17,818 nt of DNA from Chryseosolibacter sp049791675 (GTDB lineage Bacteria; Bacteroidota; Bacteroidia; Cytophagales; Cyclobacteriaceae): positions 1 through 17,818 of the forward strand of contig JBARAD010000100.1 of the NCBI GenBank assembly GCA_049791675.1, written 5' to 3'. The notes under the pieces were generated by a model. It saw nothing but the letters and a program-made list of their open reading frames with translations. It did no database searches and was not told where the DNA came from. Position numbers and translations under genes: made by a program. Shown here piece after piece: positions 5,183 to 15,645 of the stretch. The number at the start of each line of letters is the position of its first letter. The first letter of the stretch is position 1.

Positions 5183-8100
5183 ATGAAGAACGTCATTCTT
5201 CTGGCGATCCTATTCTTAATTATTCAGGTAGACTCTAGAGCACAGAACATTCTCTCACCTCCTCCGAGTTCATCCTCCCATGTTAAGATGATAGACAACC
5301 CGGTAGACCTCCACACAGGTGTTCCGGACATCAGCATACCATTGCATACAATCCAAGGCAAAAAGCTCGCTTATCCGGTTTCCATCAGCTATAACGCGTC
5401 AGGGATTAAAGTGTCGGAGGTCGCTGGCATAGTTGGTTTAGGGTGGTCACTAAACGCGCCTGGTATAATTACGCGTACGGTAAGAGGCAAACCGGATGAA
5501 TGGCCAAACAGCTATTTTGCATTTGCGGGCTCGATTCCGAACGAGACAGACCAAATTCCCGAATCAACCCTCTTTGCCCTGGCAGACGGCGATTATGACA
5601 TGCAGCCAGATCTCTTCTATTATAGCACTGGCATGCAAGCAGGGAAGTTTATGTTTGATAACCAGCTACAACCTCAGACAATTCCCAAAACACAACTGAA
5701 GATTACTTTCAATAACACAACAACGTTATCAGATGCGATTATAACCACGTATGATGGAACAAGATATATTTATGAAGAAGGAGAAAAATCCGCCAGCGTC
5801 GGATACTACGGAACTTCGACCTTAACTTACATATCCAGTTGGTATTTATCAAAAATCATTTCACCGGACAATACCGACACCATACGATTCAATTATACCG
5901 CAACCTCATCAACTACCTATCAGGCAACTAAGAATGGCTATCTGCATTTCTTCTACGACATTGATCCGGCAAAAACTGCACACAGAGCTCAATATGAAGT
6001 TGAAAATACATTTGGAAGCGAAACAGTCTCAGTTTCAGGCACCAGATTCCTGGAAAGCATCGAATCAAGCAAGGGTAAAGTTACCTTCCAACTCGGAACA
6101 CGAACCGATAAACAAGACCTTAAAAAACTCGAGCGAATCACGATCTATCGCAAAGATCCATTCACCAGAACCTACATTGAGGATAGAAGATTCAATCTTA
6201 ATTATACCTACTTTACTGGCACAGGTGGATCCTCTGATACCAGATTGAAATTAGAAGGTATCCAGGAGGCGGTTGGAACATCAATTACAAATCCGCCCTA
6301 TCAATTCTTCTACTCTTCCAAACAACTACCGCCACCATCGTCTGCTGCACAGGATCCATGGGGATACTTCAATGGCGCAACAGCAAATGAGAGCCTAGTT
6401 CCCGCCACCACATTTTTAGGTCAGGAAATCTCAACAAGCAACCGGAACCTGAGTCCTTATTATGTCGATGGTTGCATGCTTAGCAGCATCATATCTCCGC
6501 TGGGTGGCATTACAGAATATACTTTCGAAAACAATCGATACGGTTCAGGAAATGCATACGGTCCCGGAATGCGCATATCCAAGATTACGGTAAAGGATCC
6601 GTATAGCAACATTGATGCAGTAACAAATTATGAATACCTCAATCCAAACACAGGAACAACTAGCGGTGTACTGTTGCACATGCCCTCATTCGCCCAAACC
6701 CACCTGCCAGTCGAGGATGTAATGCATGGCGATACACTTAATTACAAATGTATGTTGATCCCTGTTGGATCGACAGGTATTGGAACCTACGAATCGGCAC
6801 CACTTGTCTACGAATATGTCACGGTGTATAAGGGTAACGATTACAACGTATCCGGAAAAACAACCACAAAGTTCAGCGTAGCTGAGGGTGCCTCACAGAC
6901 CTTCCCCTACTATATCTCTTCGGATTTGAGTTGGAAATCTGGTAACCCAACTGAAATAAGCCATTTTAAAGTTGAGGCAGGAATATCAACATTAGTCAAT
7001 AACACCATAAACCAATTCGAAGAACACCCGACATACACCTCGATCAAAGGACTAAATGCCGCGTGGACCAAATTATATATAATCCAGACCCCACAAGTCA
7101 GCAGTGTTTCAAGAAAAACCTATTCACAAGAGGCCAAATTTAGTTATCAGAAGGAATCCAATAAATACCACTACGAGCAAAACAGCGGAACAATTAGCTC
7201 CCTAAGTACGCAGACCTTTTATTATGATAGGACAGACGGATACTACTTGTTAAATAGAATAACCAGCACCACCTCTGAAGACAATCTAATACATGAGAAA
7301 GAGTTCACCTATCCTGTAGACTACCCGTCAACTGGTGTATTCTCTGAAATGCAAGGCCGATACATGATTTCCTATCCCGTTGAAACAAGACACCTGACAG
7401 CCGAGGGTTCAAATGAGTATCTCATAGGCTACGAAAAAACAGATTACGCTTTATGGGGAGCAGAATTTGTTTACCCCAAGGACTTTTACCTCGGACGATT
7501 CACAAGTCCCGTGTTAAAAAACACCTTTTTAGCGAATCCATCTCAATACGTCCAAAAGATATCTTCATTGAAATATAATGCCAGCGGATTTCCAGTGGAA
7601 ACTCAACAAGTAGGCGGAACACCTACTGCAGTCATCATTGATGATTTTCATGGAGCGCCGATTGCTAATATTACGAACGCACAAACAAACCAGGTCGCGT
7701 ACACCAGTTTTGAAACCAAAGACTATGGTGGGTGGACGATGGACGCCGGTTCACAAACGGCTACAAAATCCGTCTCGCTGTATGCCAACGGACAAACAAC
7801 ATCCGTAACAATTGAATCAGCGCAGACGATAAATTACACTTATACAATTGTGAGAACGCAAGGAGAGCCCGTAGAACTGATCTTCTCGAAAGGGACTGAG
7901 CAGATCATCCAGGGAATGAGCATGCCATCCGGCAGCGGATCAGTGGATCTTACTCCAGGAACGTGGAGCGCATCCTTACACTTCGAAACAAACGTGAGCA
8001 GCGCAGATGTAGATTTCAGTTACACTTATACCAAATACCTTGAACCGAACATCCTTGATAACGATTCAAAAACAGGTACAAACGTTTTATACCTTACAAG

Positions 8101-8518
8101 TCCCAACACGATTTCAAAAACCGGTCTTCCGGCTGGAAACTATAATCTGAGCTACTATCAGAAAGGAGGGACGGTAAATTTAGCTTTGACGGGAGGAGCT
8201 GCGCTCTTACAAAGTGAATTGCAACCCGCATCCGCTGACGGTTTCCAACTCGTAAGAAAGCTGATCCAGATCACCGACACTTCAAACACAATACAGCTAA
8301 CCGGATCCAATATTAAAGTTGATGAACTCAGATTGTATCCGGAGGCATCCCTGATTAAGACAACTTGCTATGATGCTTTCGGCAGAGCCGCGACCGAAAC
8401 CGACATCAATCTCCAATCGACATTCTATGAGTACGACGAATTGGATCGGCTTAGACTCATCCGAGATCACGAGCAAAATATCATTCAACATTACGAATAC
8501 AAATTAGCTGGCAATTAA
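5183..8518 (+). CDS. Secreted RHS protein, N-terminal (TcB/SpvB-like) half
   Basis: A 1111-residue protein with a Sec signal peptide (MKNVILLAILFLIIQVDSRA, cut near residue 20-21). Residues about 38-100 carry the opening typical of RHS/YD shells of this phylum: NPVDLHTGVPDISIPLHTI, YPVSISYNASGIKV, then GLGWSLNAPG, comparable to the start of SpvB and TcB chains. The middle is beta-rich with many Tyr-containing strands (for example FYYDRTDGYYLLNRI). From about residue 840 (SFETKDYGGW) to 1060 there is a beta-sandwich-like insert. The C-terminus has YD repeats: CYDAFGRAATETD and YEYDELDRLRLIRD. The chain stops before any RHS core domain or cargo, and the next gene starts 11 bases later, so I infer that the two products assemble one shell, as TcB and TcC do in Tc toxins. 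Export past the outer membrane is unexplained: no T9SS sorting domain is present. Confidence 0.85.
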   Translation: MKNVILLAILFLIIQVDSRAQNILSPPPSSSSHVKMIDNPVDLHTGVPDISIPLHTIQGKKLAYPVSISYNASGIKVSEVAGIVGLGWSLNAPGIITRTVRGKPDEWPNSYFAFAGSIPNETDQIPESTLFALADGDYDMQPDLFYYSTGMQAGKFMFDNQLQPQTIPKTQLKITFNNTTTLSDAIITTYDGTRYIYEEGEKSASVGYYGTSTLTYISSWYLSKIISPDNTDTIRFNYTATSSTTYQATKNGYLHFFYDIDPAKTAHRAQYEVENTFGSETVSVSGTRFLESIESSKGKVTFQLGTRTDKQDLKKLERITIYRKDPFTRTYIEDRRFNLNYTYFTGTGGSSDTRLKLEGIQEAVGTSITNPPYQFFYSSKQLPPPSSAAQDPWGYFNGATANESLVPATTFLGQEISTSNRNLSPYYVDGCMLSSIISPLGGITEYTFENNRYGSGNAYGPGMRISKITVKDPYSNIDAVTNYEYLNPNTGTTSGVLLHMPSFAQTHLPVEDVMHGDTLNYKCMLIPVGSTGIGTYESAPLVYEYVTVYKGNDYNVSGKTTTKFSVAEGASQTFPYYISSDLSWKSGNPTEISHFKVEAGISTLVNNTINQFEEHPTYTSIKGLNAAWTKLYIIQTPQVSSVSRKTYSQEAKFSYQKESNKYHYEQNSGTISSLSTQTFYYDRTDGYYLLNRITSTTSEDNLIHEKEFTYPVDYPSTGVFSEMQGRYMISYPVETRHLTAEGSNEYLIGYEKTDYALWGAEFVYPKDFYLGRFTSPVLKNTFLANPSQYVQKISSLKYNASGFPVETQQVGGTPTAVIIDDFHGAPIANITNAQTNQVAYTSFETKDYGGWTMDAGSQTATKSVSLYANGQTTSVTIESAQTINYTYTIVRTQGEPVELIFSKGTEQIIQGMSMPSGSGSVDLTPGTWSASLHFETNVSSADVDFSYTYTKYLEPNILDNDSKTGTNVLYLTSPNTISKTGLPAGNYNLSYYQKGGTVNLALTGGAALLQSELQPASADGFQLVRKLIQITDTSNTIQLTGSNIKVDELRLYPEASLIKTTCYDAFGRAATETDINLQSTFYEYDELDRLRLIRDHEQNIIQHYEYKLAGN

Positions 8519-8529
8519 TCAAGAGTAAT

Positions 8530-11500
8530 ATGTCACTGAAAATATTATTGACACTCTGTATCAGTTCTTTTCTTTTCATCCAGGCAGCAGGCCAGGCGCA
8601 ACCCGATCAGTCCGCACCAGGTCAGATCGAGCCGATGTATGTCCCTCCGCCAGACGATGGTGGCGGTGGAGGATGTACTGCTCCCTCAATACCTCCGAAC
8701 CCAACGGCTTCAACAAACTATTGTGGCCCCAAGACACTGACACGGACTAGCTCACCTCCCGTTGGCACAGTATGGTATTGGCAAACCGCATCCAATGGCA
8801 CTTCGGTAGCCAACAGCAGTTCCACATACACAGCCAATGCGACTGGAAGATATTATCTCCGGGCCTTCAAACCTTCCTGTGGTGTTTGGAGTTCAGGCGC
8901 CGGTTATGTTAACGTTACAGTAAACCCAAATCCAGCTGCTCCAGCAACACCGACCTTCACAGATTATTGTTCTTACGGCGTGCTCACGATGGGTACACCG
9001 CCTTCGGGAATTACATGGTACTGGCAAGGCACAAGCTCCGCTGGAACGAGCACAGGCAACTCAGCGCCGACCTATACTGTAAATACTTCAACGACATATT
9101 ACATCCGGAGCTACAATAACACGACCGGTTGCTGGGGTGCAAGCACGGGCATTACTGTCTCTCTGACACCTCCCCCAGCCACACCTCCAACTCCGTCAAA
9201 ATCCGGAAACACGTGCGGTAATGTGACTCTTTCGTGGAGTGGCACGCCTCCGACAGACGTGCGATGGTACTGGCAAACCTCATCGACTGGCACCAGCACA
9301 GGCGACATGACGTCGTCTTATAGTGCTTCGGTATCAGGAACATATTACCTCCGCGCTTATAATCTCCTTTCAAATTGCTGGAGCGGAGCCTCGCAAATCA
9401 CGGTGACCGTAAACCCCAATCCCAGCCCACCGTCTACTCCTTCTTCTCAACAACTATGCGGACAAGTGCAGCTTACCAGAGGAACTCCGCCGCCCGGGTT
9501 TACCTGGTACTGGCAGGGAACCAACGATGCGCAGAACATTATGACGGACGCTAATGCGACATATATTGCCACAGCTTCCGGAACGTATTTCCTAAAATCG
9601 CGAAACAATACAACCGGATGCTGGAGTTCTGCAACGGGGATTGCTGTCGCGGTGACACCCATCCCTGCGGCGCCAGCTGTTCCTACAGTTCAACGCAATT
9701 GCTCAAGCGTTGTTCTCACCAGAGGGGCACCACCCTCGGGAATAACGTGGTATTGGCAAGGCACAAATTCATCCAGCACCAGCACGGCCAACGCAAATCT
9801 GACATATACCGCTGAAACTGAAGACATGTATTATATCCGGGCTTACAATAACTCAACCGGATGTTGGAGTACCTCAAGCACTGGTGTTTCGGCCACTTTT
9901 ACACCACCCCCACCTGTTCCTCCAACACCTTTATCATCAAATAATAACTGTGGTGACGTCACACTTTCCTGGAATGGATCACCCCCATCCCAGTTTATCC
10001 GCTGGTGCTGGCAAACTTCACCTGAAGGGACCATCATGAATAACATGCAGAATTATACTATCTCCGTGTCCAACACGTACTACCTGCGCGCCTACGATAT
10101 GGACACGGAATGTTGGAGCGCCCCTGCACAGAGGACCGTCACCGTTAACCAGCCACCACCTCCGCCTTCTTCACCTACCAGTGAAGGGAACTGCGGAGTA
10201 GCGGTTCTCAGCCGTGCAGATCCACCTGCCGGTATCACATGGTACTGGCAAGACACTAAAGAGAACGACATCAGTACAGCCTTTTCAGGCCCTACATACG
10301 AAGCAACAACCTCCGAACCATACTATCTTAGGGCGAGAAACAATGCGACCGGATGTTGGAGTCTGACCAGCTCCAGCGTAGCAGTAAATGTTCACCCACT
10401 TCCATTAACTCCCAATGCACCTCAAATTCAAAATGACTGTAACACAGGAATAATTGAACGCTCCGTACCTCCTTCCGGCGAAACATGGTTTTGGCAAGGA
10501 ACCAACCCCGATGGGGAAAACACAACTGATTCGAATATATCCTATACTGTCCCTTCTTCGGGCACTTATTATCTCAGAGCACGAAATAACACCACAAATT
10601 GCTGGAGTGATGCAAGCTCAAGTGTAGCGATTACCATACACGCATTACCACCTGATCCGGCAAATCCAACGATTTTAAACACCTGTGGTGTTGGAACGAT
10701 CCAAAGGATTACACCGCCAACGGATATTACCTGGTATTGGCAAGGTGCGGACCCATTGGGGGAAAGCCCGGCCGACGCGAATGCCACTTACGCGGCCACA
10801 ACCACAGGCCCGTACTATATCCGTGCACGCCACAACGTGACAGGATGCTGGAGCAACGGAAGTGGGAGCATTTACGTATCCTTGGATCCTGCCGTTGGAA
10901 GTCCCTCACCAGTCAATGGTGAAAGAGAAGAGCCAGGACTCGTTAATTTGTCCGCCGGCATCGGCACAAACGGTAATAACAATAAATGGTATGACAGCCA
11001 GACAAACGGAAATCTTCTTAATTCAAGTATGTCATATTCGCCAACGGTCTCAGGCAATACGACTTATTATGTTTCGTCTTTCAACTCGACCACCGGGTGT
11101 GAAAGCGGGCGATTGCCCGTTACTGCAACCGTGTATCCTAAGCCAGTGATCGCCCACTCCGGCACGTCTCTTTCCATGGGAAGTGAAATACTGCTCTCTG
11201 TCAGTAATAACACGTATCACACTTATGAATGGAAACGGGACAATATAGAAATCGGCAGCACTGCAACTGTAGAAGCCACTCGCGCAGGGACCTATACAGT
11301 GTCAGTTACGAAATCAGGAATGACTGGTTCGGGTACCTCTACGCCGGTTCTGTTAAATCAGTCTGTAGATGAGCAAAGCCCTATGAATTACGTGATCGTC
11401 AATAAGATTGGTAAAGAAGGCATCACTACTGCGGAAGGAATTGAAGAACTGATCGCCGGAGAACGAACCCAAAGCATTACCTATATCGGAGGATTGGGAA

Positions 11501-14500
11501 ATTCACTGCAGACAATTGCATCACAAGCGTCACCACTCAAAACGGATGTCATTCAGACACCAAAATATGACATCCATGGTAGACAATTGGAACAATTTCT
11601 ACCCTATATCAGCGAAGAAGGCCACGCAAAGTTCCGTGTGGCAGCTCTGGACGATGGTGGGTATATTGACAGCGAACAATACGCGTTTTATCAAAACAGC
11701 AATCTGAAGCTTGACACCGACACTAAACCCTATTCCAAAACTGAAGTTGAGCCATCCCCGTTGCAACGGATGTTGTCATTTACCGGTACAGGAGAAGCAT
11801 GGCATTTACAAAACAAAAAAGTAGTCCAAGAATATTTATTAAACAGGGCGTCTGACAATATCCGCATATGGAAGGTCATCTCAGGACTACCCGTAAGTAA
11901 TACCGTTTACCAGGACTATCAGTTAAGGGTCAGCATTACAACTGATGAAAATGGAAACAAGATCAAACGCTATGTCGATAAAGCCGGACTAACAGTCTTA
12001 GAATCAGTTCAGGCAACCGCCACTGAATGGCTGCAAACCGTTTTCGTCTATGATGATTTCGGTCGGTTGGCATATACGATTACTCCGGAAGGAACTAAAA
12101 TCGTTAACCTTAGTCCAAACCAGGCGTTCCTCGATCAATGGGCATTTCAATACAGGTATGATGCACTCGGAAGACTCGTTGAATACAAAGCGCCTGCGGG
12201 TGGTTGGGTATATACCGTGTATGACATCCTTAACCGCCCGGTGCTTAACCAAAATGCTGACCAGAGGACCCGGGAAGAATGGGCATTTCTTAAATACGAT
12301 GTGCATGGAAGACCGGTGATAACTGGGTATAAGACTATTCCCCAGTCAACCAGAGCCACGATACAGTCGGCTGTGGATAACCAATTGCACGTTTATGAAT
12401 TGTCTACCGCAGACACGGTTGGTTATACGCTTAACCGAACCTATCCTGCCGCGAGCCAGAAAAACCTGCTTACGGTGAGCTACTTTGATCACTATTCTTT
12501 CCTATCCTATCCCGGATGGGACGTTGAAGCACATACTTTTTCGCTGGTTCCCGAACAAGGAATTACCAGCAACAACACGGCTGTTATCGGGCTGCCTACT
12601 GGCGGAAAGATACGCATCATAGGGACAGACACCTGGCTCAATGCTGTACAATATTATGATAAATGGTACAGACCCATCCAGACGATAGCCGAGAATCATC
12701 TCAACGGGGTCGATCGAAGTACCAGTTTTTATAACAATCTACGTCAACTGACGGAAACAAAGACTTCCCATAATAATGGCGCAGTCGTCATAATCAGGAA
12801 GCTGAATTACGACCATGCCGGCCGCGTAACAAAGATTTATCAAAACATAAACAATGCCCCGTCAGACCAACTGGTGGCCCAATATGAATACAATGCTCTG
12901 GGGCAGCTTATTGATAAGAAGTTGCACAATCTGTCCGGAACAAATTTTCTGCAATCTGTTGATTATCGGTACAATATCAGGGGATGGCTTGCGTCGATTA
13001 ACAACTCACAATTAAACATTAACACACTCAACAATGATGACACAAACGATCTCTTTGGAATGGAGCTTCTATACGAAACGCCTGAAGCCGGATTAAACGA
13101 TCAGGCTCAGGATCAAAACTATTTTAATGGAAACATCTCTGCAATCAAATGGAAGGGTGCCGGAGCGGGCACCACCATGGATGGTCAGCAGAGTTACAAG
13201 TACAAGTATGACCAGTCGGGTCGTTTGCTTGCTGCAACATCACAAACAAATAGCGGGAGCGCATGGACAAAATACTCCGGGGCCATCAATGAATCCCTTA
13301 CCTACGATTATAACGGAAACATCAAATCACTCTTGCGCAACCACCGCCAACATCAGATCATTAACGGAACTCCGGGTCACGTGGCTCAACCAATAGACGA
13401 TCTGCTGTATACGTATAATCCCGCACAAGGAAATCAGCTCCAAAAAGTGGAAGATGCCATTTCCAATTCAGATGGAATGAGTGACTTTAAGAATAATGCA
13501 TCAGAGGAAACCGAATATACTTACGATCAGGAAGGACATCTTACCGCCGACAAGAATAAAGGAATCGACAGCATTCACTACAATATATTAGGGAAGGTGA
13601 GAAGGATCAAGTTTTCCACGGGGAAGGCGATCAACTATGTCTATGATGCCGCTGGCAATAAATTGAGAATGACCATCATTGACTCGGCAACAAATGCGAC
13701 TGATTACCTCGGAGGATTCGTCTACGAAGGTGGTCAATTAAGATTCTTTGCATCGCCGGAAGGACGCGTTGTGAAAAACGGTTCCAGCTTAGAATACCAA
13801 TATGCAATCTCTGATCATCAAGGAAATACCAGGGTGGTATTCAGTTCTCAAACGCCGGATCCCCTCTCCCCAGTCGCCACTTTCGAAGGCGACAGTAATG
13901 ATGACACCGATCAGTATTTGAATATCGATCCCGGTTTTATAGAGACATTTATTGGCGCCAATCATACCACTTCCGGGGCTAAAGTGATTAAGATGAACTC
14001 GACCTACAAAATTGGTCCATCAAAAAGTCTGAAGGTTTTGCCGGGGGATAAAGTGGATATGGAGGTTTGGGAATACCATGAAGGATCGAGCGGTTTTGGC
14101 ACATCCTCTACCGCGAATTCCGTATTGATCAACCTACTGTCGACAGCCTTTGGCGGTGTAAGTGGAGGCGCGGGGGAATCTGGAGCCATTTACAGCGGTA
14201 TCGACGAAACAATTTCCGCATTTGGATCCGGAGGCAATCAGGGAACAAGCCGGCCCGCGGCGTATCTGAACTTCATTTTATTTGATAAAAATTACAATGT
14301 ACTGGACGCCGGATACCAATTAGCACCGGATGTAACATTTACAAAGCAAAAGCTTTCTTTTCCAACAAAGACGATTGAAGAGGAAGGCTACCTTTTCGTA
14401 TATTTGAGCTACGACAACGACTCCCCGAACTGGGTATACTTCGACGATTTTACAGTGACACACACATCCACCAACGTCATACAATACAACGAGTACTACC

Positions 14501-15630
14501 CCTTTGGTTTACGGACTGAGAACAGCTGGACCAGGGAGGATCACAGTAACAAATTTCTTTACAACGCCGGAGCCGAATTAAACGCCAACAGTGGTTGGTA
14601 TGAAACCTTCTTCAGGGGCTATGATGCCGCATTGGGCAGGTTCATGCAGGTAGATCCGCTGGCATCCGTCAGCAGTTCCTATTCACCGTATAACTACGCC
14701 TACAATAATCCCGTGTTGTTCAACGATCCGCTGGGTGATCGTCCGGAAGAGGTAATGCGGGATTTGGAGATGAGTGGTGGGGGCGCCGGTTATCAGATGT
14801 ATGATTATTCAGATAGTTGGAACCAGGGATTTGGCAACAACCAGTATGGACAACACAGAATTGGACCGGCATCCGGAAATTATTGGAGCAACGGGTACGC
14901 TAGTGCGAATCAGAATGCTGCCATGATGTCAACAAGGACATTTAACGATCATTATAGAATTAGAAGCGACCAAGACAGGGCGAATTTAGCCAATAAAATT
15001 GGCACTACTATTTACCAACGAGGCAGCTCCACCGACTGGGGCAGACCTGAGGATACTTCAGGCTATGGTGAAGGATCATTGGTTACGAACAAATATGGAT
15101 CCTGGATTGTAGTAAATGGTTCATGGTTTGATCTGACTTCTTCTGATCAAATGGCGAATCGGATTGCTTGGGATCAGCAAGAAGGGCCAGGTAATCAGAT
15201 TGCAGGCGCAGACCTAATTAGGCAGTATGAGCGAAATGAAATGATGGGTTGGGGAAATATTTTTGCTGGTCAAGTACTTCTTGAGAACGGTGTTGGCGGA
15301 AAATATATTACAAAGTTGCGAAACGAACTTATGGAAGCCCCAATGTTTCATCCTGACCGGAATATACGCATGGTAAATAATATTCTCAATGTAACTGTAC
15401 AGGCCGTAAGGATTACAAAGAGATTTATGCCAGGAAGCAAGACGTCTGATATATTTTTCAGTGCAGCAGGGGCGTACTTAGGTATACAAGGTGAAATGCT
15501 TCTATATGAAAATTCATCATCTCTTGCTCCCAAGATATTGGAAGTCAATCCTCAATGGTATAACGATAATATATCGCCGATTTTTTCGCCGCAGAAATTT
15601 GGTGGTGGTGGCGCAAGTCGAGATTGGTAA
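8530..15630 (+). CDS. Giant RHS protein: Ig-like repeats, DUF6443-like segment, YD repeats, RHS core, unknown tail
   Basis: A 2366-residue protein. Residues 1-21 are a Sec signal. A Pro/Gly linker (PPPDDGGGGG) leads to nine repeats of about 81 residues (about 60-800), each with an early Cys, a W(Y/F/C)WQ strand and, in all but the first, a TGCW or ECW/NCW motif; these are Ig_7-like. A tenth, more diverged Ig-like unit and one further beta-domain follow (to about 945). Residues about 952-1075 match the DUF6443 opening of Bacteroidota RHS proteins (IGGLGNSLQTIASQ, YDIHGRQLEQFLPY). YD repeats run from about 1174 (VYDDFGRLAYTI) to 1750, then an inserted beta-sandwich (to about 1985), then the RHS core (YYPFGL near 1988; GYDAALGRFMQVDPLASV and NPVLFNDPLGD to 2070). 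The last 296 residues are unrecognised. RHS shells normally enclose a cargo released after this core. The gene is tightly coupled to its neighbours (11 and 15 bases), so one operon is likely. Confidence 0.9.
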   Translation: MSLKILLTLCISSFLFIQAAGQAQPDQSAPGQIEPMYVPPPDDGGGGGCTAPSIPPNPTASTNYCGPKTLTRTSSPPVGTVWYWQTASNGTSVANSSSTYTANATGRYYLRAFKPSCGVWSSGAGYVNVTVNPNPAAPATPTFTDYCSYGVLTMGTPPSGITWYWQGTSSAGTSTGNSAPTYTVNTSTTYYIRSYNNTTGCWGASTGITVSLTPPPATPPTPSKSGNTCGNVTLSWSGTPPTDVRWYWQTSSTGTSTGDMTSSYSASVSGTYYLRAYNLLSNCWSGASQITVTVNPNPSPPSTPSSQQLCGQVQLTRGTPPPGFTWYWQGTNDAQNIMTDANATYIATASGTYFLKSRNNTTGCWSSATGIAVAVTPIPAAPAVPTVQRNCSSVVLTRGAPPSGITWYWQGTNSSSTSTANANLTYTAETEDMYYIRAYNNSTGCWSTSSTGVSATFTPPPPVPPTPLSSNNNCGDVTLSWNGSPPSQFIRWCWQTSPEGTIMNNMQNYTISVSNTYYLRAYDMDTECWSAPAQRTVTVNQPPPPPSSPTSEGNCGVAVLSRADPPAGITWYWQDTKENDISTAFSGPTYEATTSEPYYLRARNNATGCWSLTSSSVAVNVHPLPLTPNAPQIQNDCNTGIIERSVPPSGETWFWQGTNPDGENTTDSNISYTVPSSGTYYLRARNNTTNCWSDASSSVAITIHALPPDPANPTILNTCGVGTIQRITPPTDITWYWQGADPLGESPADANATYAATTTGPYYIRARHNVTGCWSNGSGSIYVSLDPAVGSPSPVNGEREEPGLVNLSAGIGTNGNNNKWYDSQTNGNLLNSSMSYSPTVSGNTTYYVSSFNSTTGCESGRLPVTATVYPKPVIAHSGTSLSMGSEILLSVSNNTYHTYEWKRDNIEIGSTATVEATRAGTYTVSVTKSGMTGSGTSTPVLLNQSVDEQSPMNYVIVNKIGKEGITTAEGIEELIAGERTQSITYIGGLGNSLQTIASQASPLKTDVIQTPKYDIHGRQLEQFLPYISEEGHAKFRVAALDDGGYIDSEQYAFYQNSNLKLDTDTKPYSKTEVEPSPLQRMLSFTGTGEAWHLQNKKVVQEYLLNRASDNIRIWKVISGLPVSNTVYQDYQLRVSITTDENGNKIKRYVDKAGLTVLESVQATATEWLQTVFVYDDFGRLAYTITPEGTKIVNLSPNQAFLDQWAFQYRYDALGRLVEYKAPAGGWVYTVYDILNRPVLNQNADQRTREEWAFLKYDVHGRPVITGYKTIPQSTRATIQSAVDNQLHVYELSTADTVGYTLNRTYPAASQKNLLTVSYFDHYSFLSYPGWDVEAHTFSLVPEQGITSNNTAVIGLPTGGKIRIIGTDTWLNAVQYYDKWYRPIQTIAENHLNGVDRSTSFYNNLRQLTETKTSHNNGAVVIIRKLNYDHAGRVTKIYQNINNAPSDQLVAQYEYNALGQLIDKKLHNLSGTNFLQSVDYRYNIRGWLASINNSQLNINTLNNDDTNDLFGMELLYETPEAGLNDQAQDQNYFNGNISAIKWKGAGAGTTMDGQQSYKYKYDQSGRLLAATSQTNSGSAWTKYSGAINESLTYDYNGNIKSLLRNHRQHQIINGTPGHVAQPIDDLLYTYNPAQGNQLQKVEDAISNSDGMSDFKNNASEETEYTYDQEGHLTADKNKGIDSIHYNILGKVRRIKFSTGKAINYVYDAAGNKLRMTIIDSATNATDYLGGFVYEGGQLRFFASPEGRVVKNGSSLEYQYAISDHQGNTRVVFSSQTPDPLSPVATFEGDSNDDTDQYLNIDPGFIETFIGANHTTSGAKVIKMNSTYKIGPSKSLKVLPGDKVDMEVWEYHEGSSGFGTSSTANSVLINLLSTAFGGVSGGAGESGAIYSGIDETISAFGSGGNQGTSRPAAYLNFILFDKNYNVLDAGYQLAPDVTFTKQKLSFPTKTIEEEGYLFVYLSYDNDSPNWVYFDDFTVTHTSTNVIQYNEYYPFGLRTENSWTREDHSNKFLYNAGAELNANSGWYETFFRGYDAALGRFMQVDPLASVSSSYSPYNYAYNNPVLFNDPLGDRPEEVMRDLEMSGGGAGYQMYDYSDSWNQGFGNNQYGQHRIGPASGNYWSNGYASANQNAAMMSTRTFNDHYRIRSDQDRANLANKIGTTIYQRGSSTDWGRPEDTSGYGEGSLVTNKYGSWIVVNGSWFDLTSSDQMANRIAWDQQEGPGNQIAGADLIRQYERNEMMGWGNIFAGQVLLENGVGGKYITKLRNELMEAPMFHPDRNIRMVNNILNVTVQAVRITKRFMPGSKTSDIFFSAAGAYLGIQGEMLLYENSSSLAPKILEVNPQWYNDNISPIFSPQKFGGGGASRDW
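8695..10890 (+). repeat. Nine tandem Ig_7-like repeats of about 81 codons
   Basis: The TGG codon opening each W(Y/F/C)WQ motif lies at 8773, 9016, 9265, 9505, 9748, 10003, 10240, 10486 and 10732, giving spacings of 237-255 bases. Each unit also has a Cys near its start and, in eight of nine, a second in the (T)GCW/NCW/ECW motif about 60 residues later, suggesting one disulfide per unit. Unit six carries an extra Cys (WCWQ). Units have diverged at the DNA level, but the codons around TGCTGG are strongly conserved. Such strings usually act as rigid extracellular stalks or adhesin modules. Confidence 0.85.
14740..15630 (+). other. Variable C-terminal tail of the giant RHS protein (candidate cargo)
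   Basis: Residues 2071-2366, directly after the conserved NDPLGD that ends the RHS core. The first 90 residues are rich in Gly, Asn, Ser and Tyr (GGGAGYQMYDYSDSW, GQHRIGPASGNYW), like a flexible linker. Then come a compact part (about 2170-2230; LVTNKYGSWIVVNGSWFDLT) and a more helical part with a hydrophobic stretch (SDIFFSAAGAYLGIQ), ending in FGGGGASRDW. I see no HNH, deaminase, ADP-ribosyltransferase, peptidase or other known toxin motif. By hand count GC falls from 47% (14761-14820) to 40% (15061-15120) and 33% (15361-15420). Confidence 0.6.
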
Positions 15631-15645
15631 CGTAAACTTTAAGAA

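Noticed and set aside
8695..10890. Possible CRISPR or satellite array because of regular spacing of about 243 bases
   Set aside because: The spacing is a whole number of codons, the frame is open throughout and the repeats are protein-level Ig-like units with diverged DNA.
14740..15630. HNH, deaminase or peptidase toxin motif in the RHS tail
   Set aside because: Checked for His/Asn/Cys catalytic patterns typical of these families; none is arranged convincingly.
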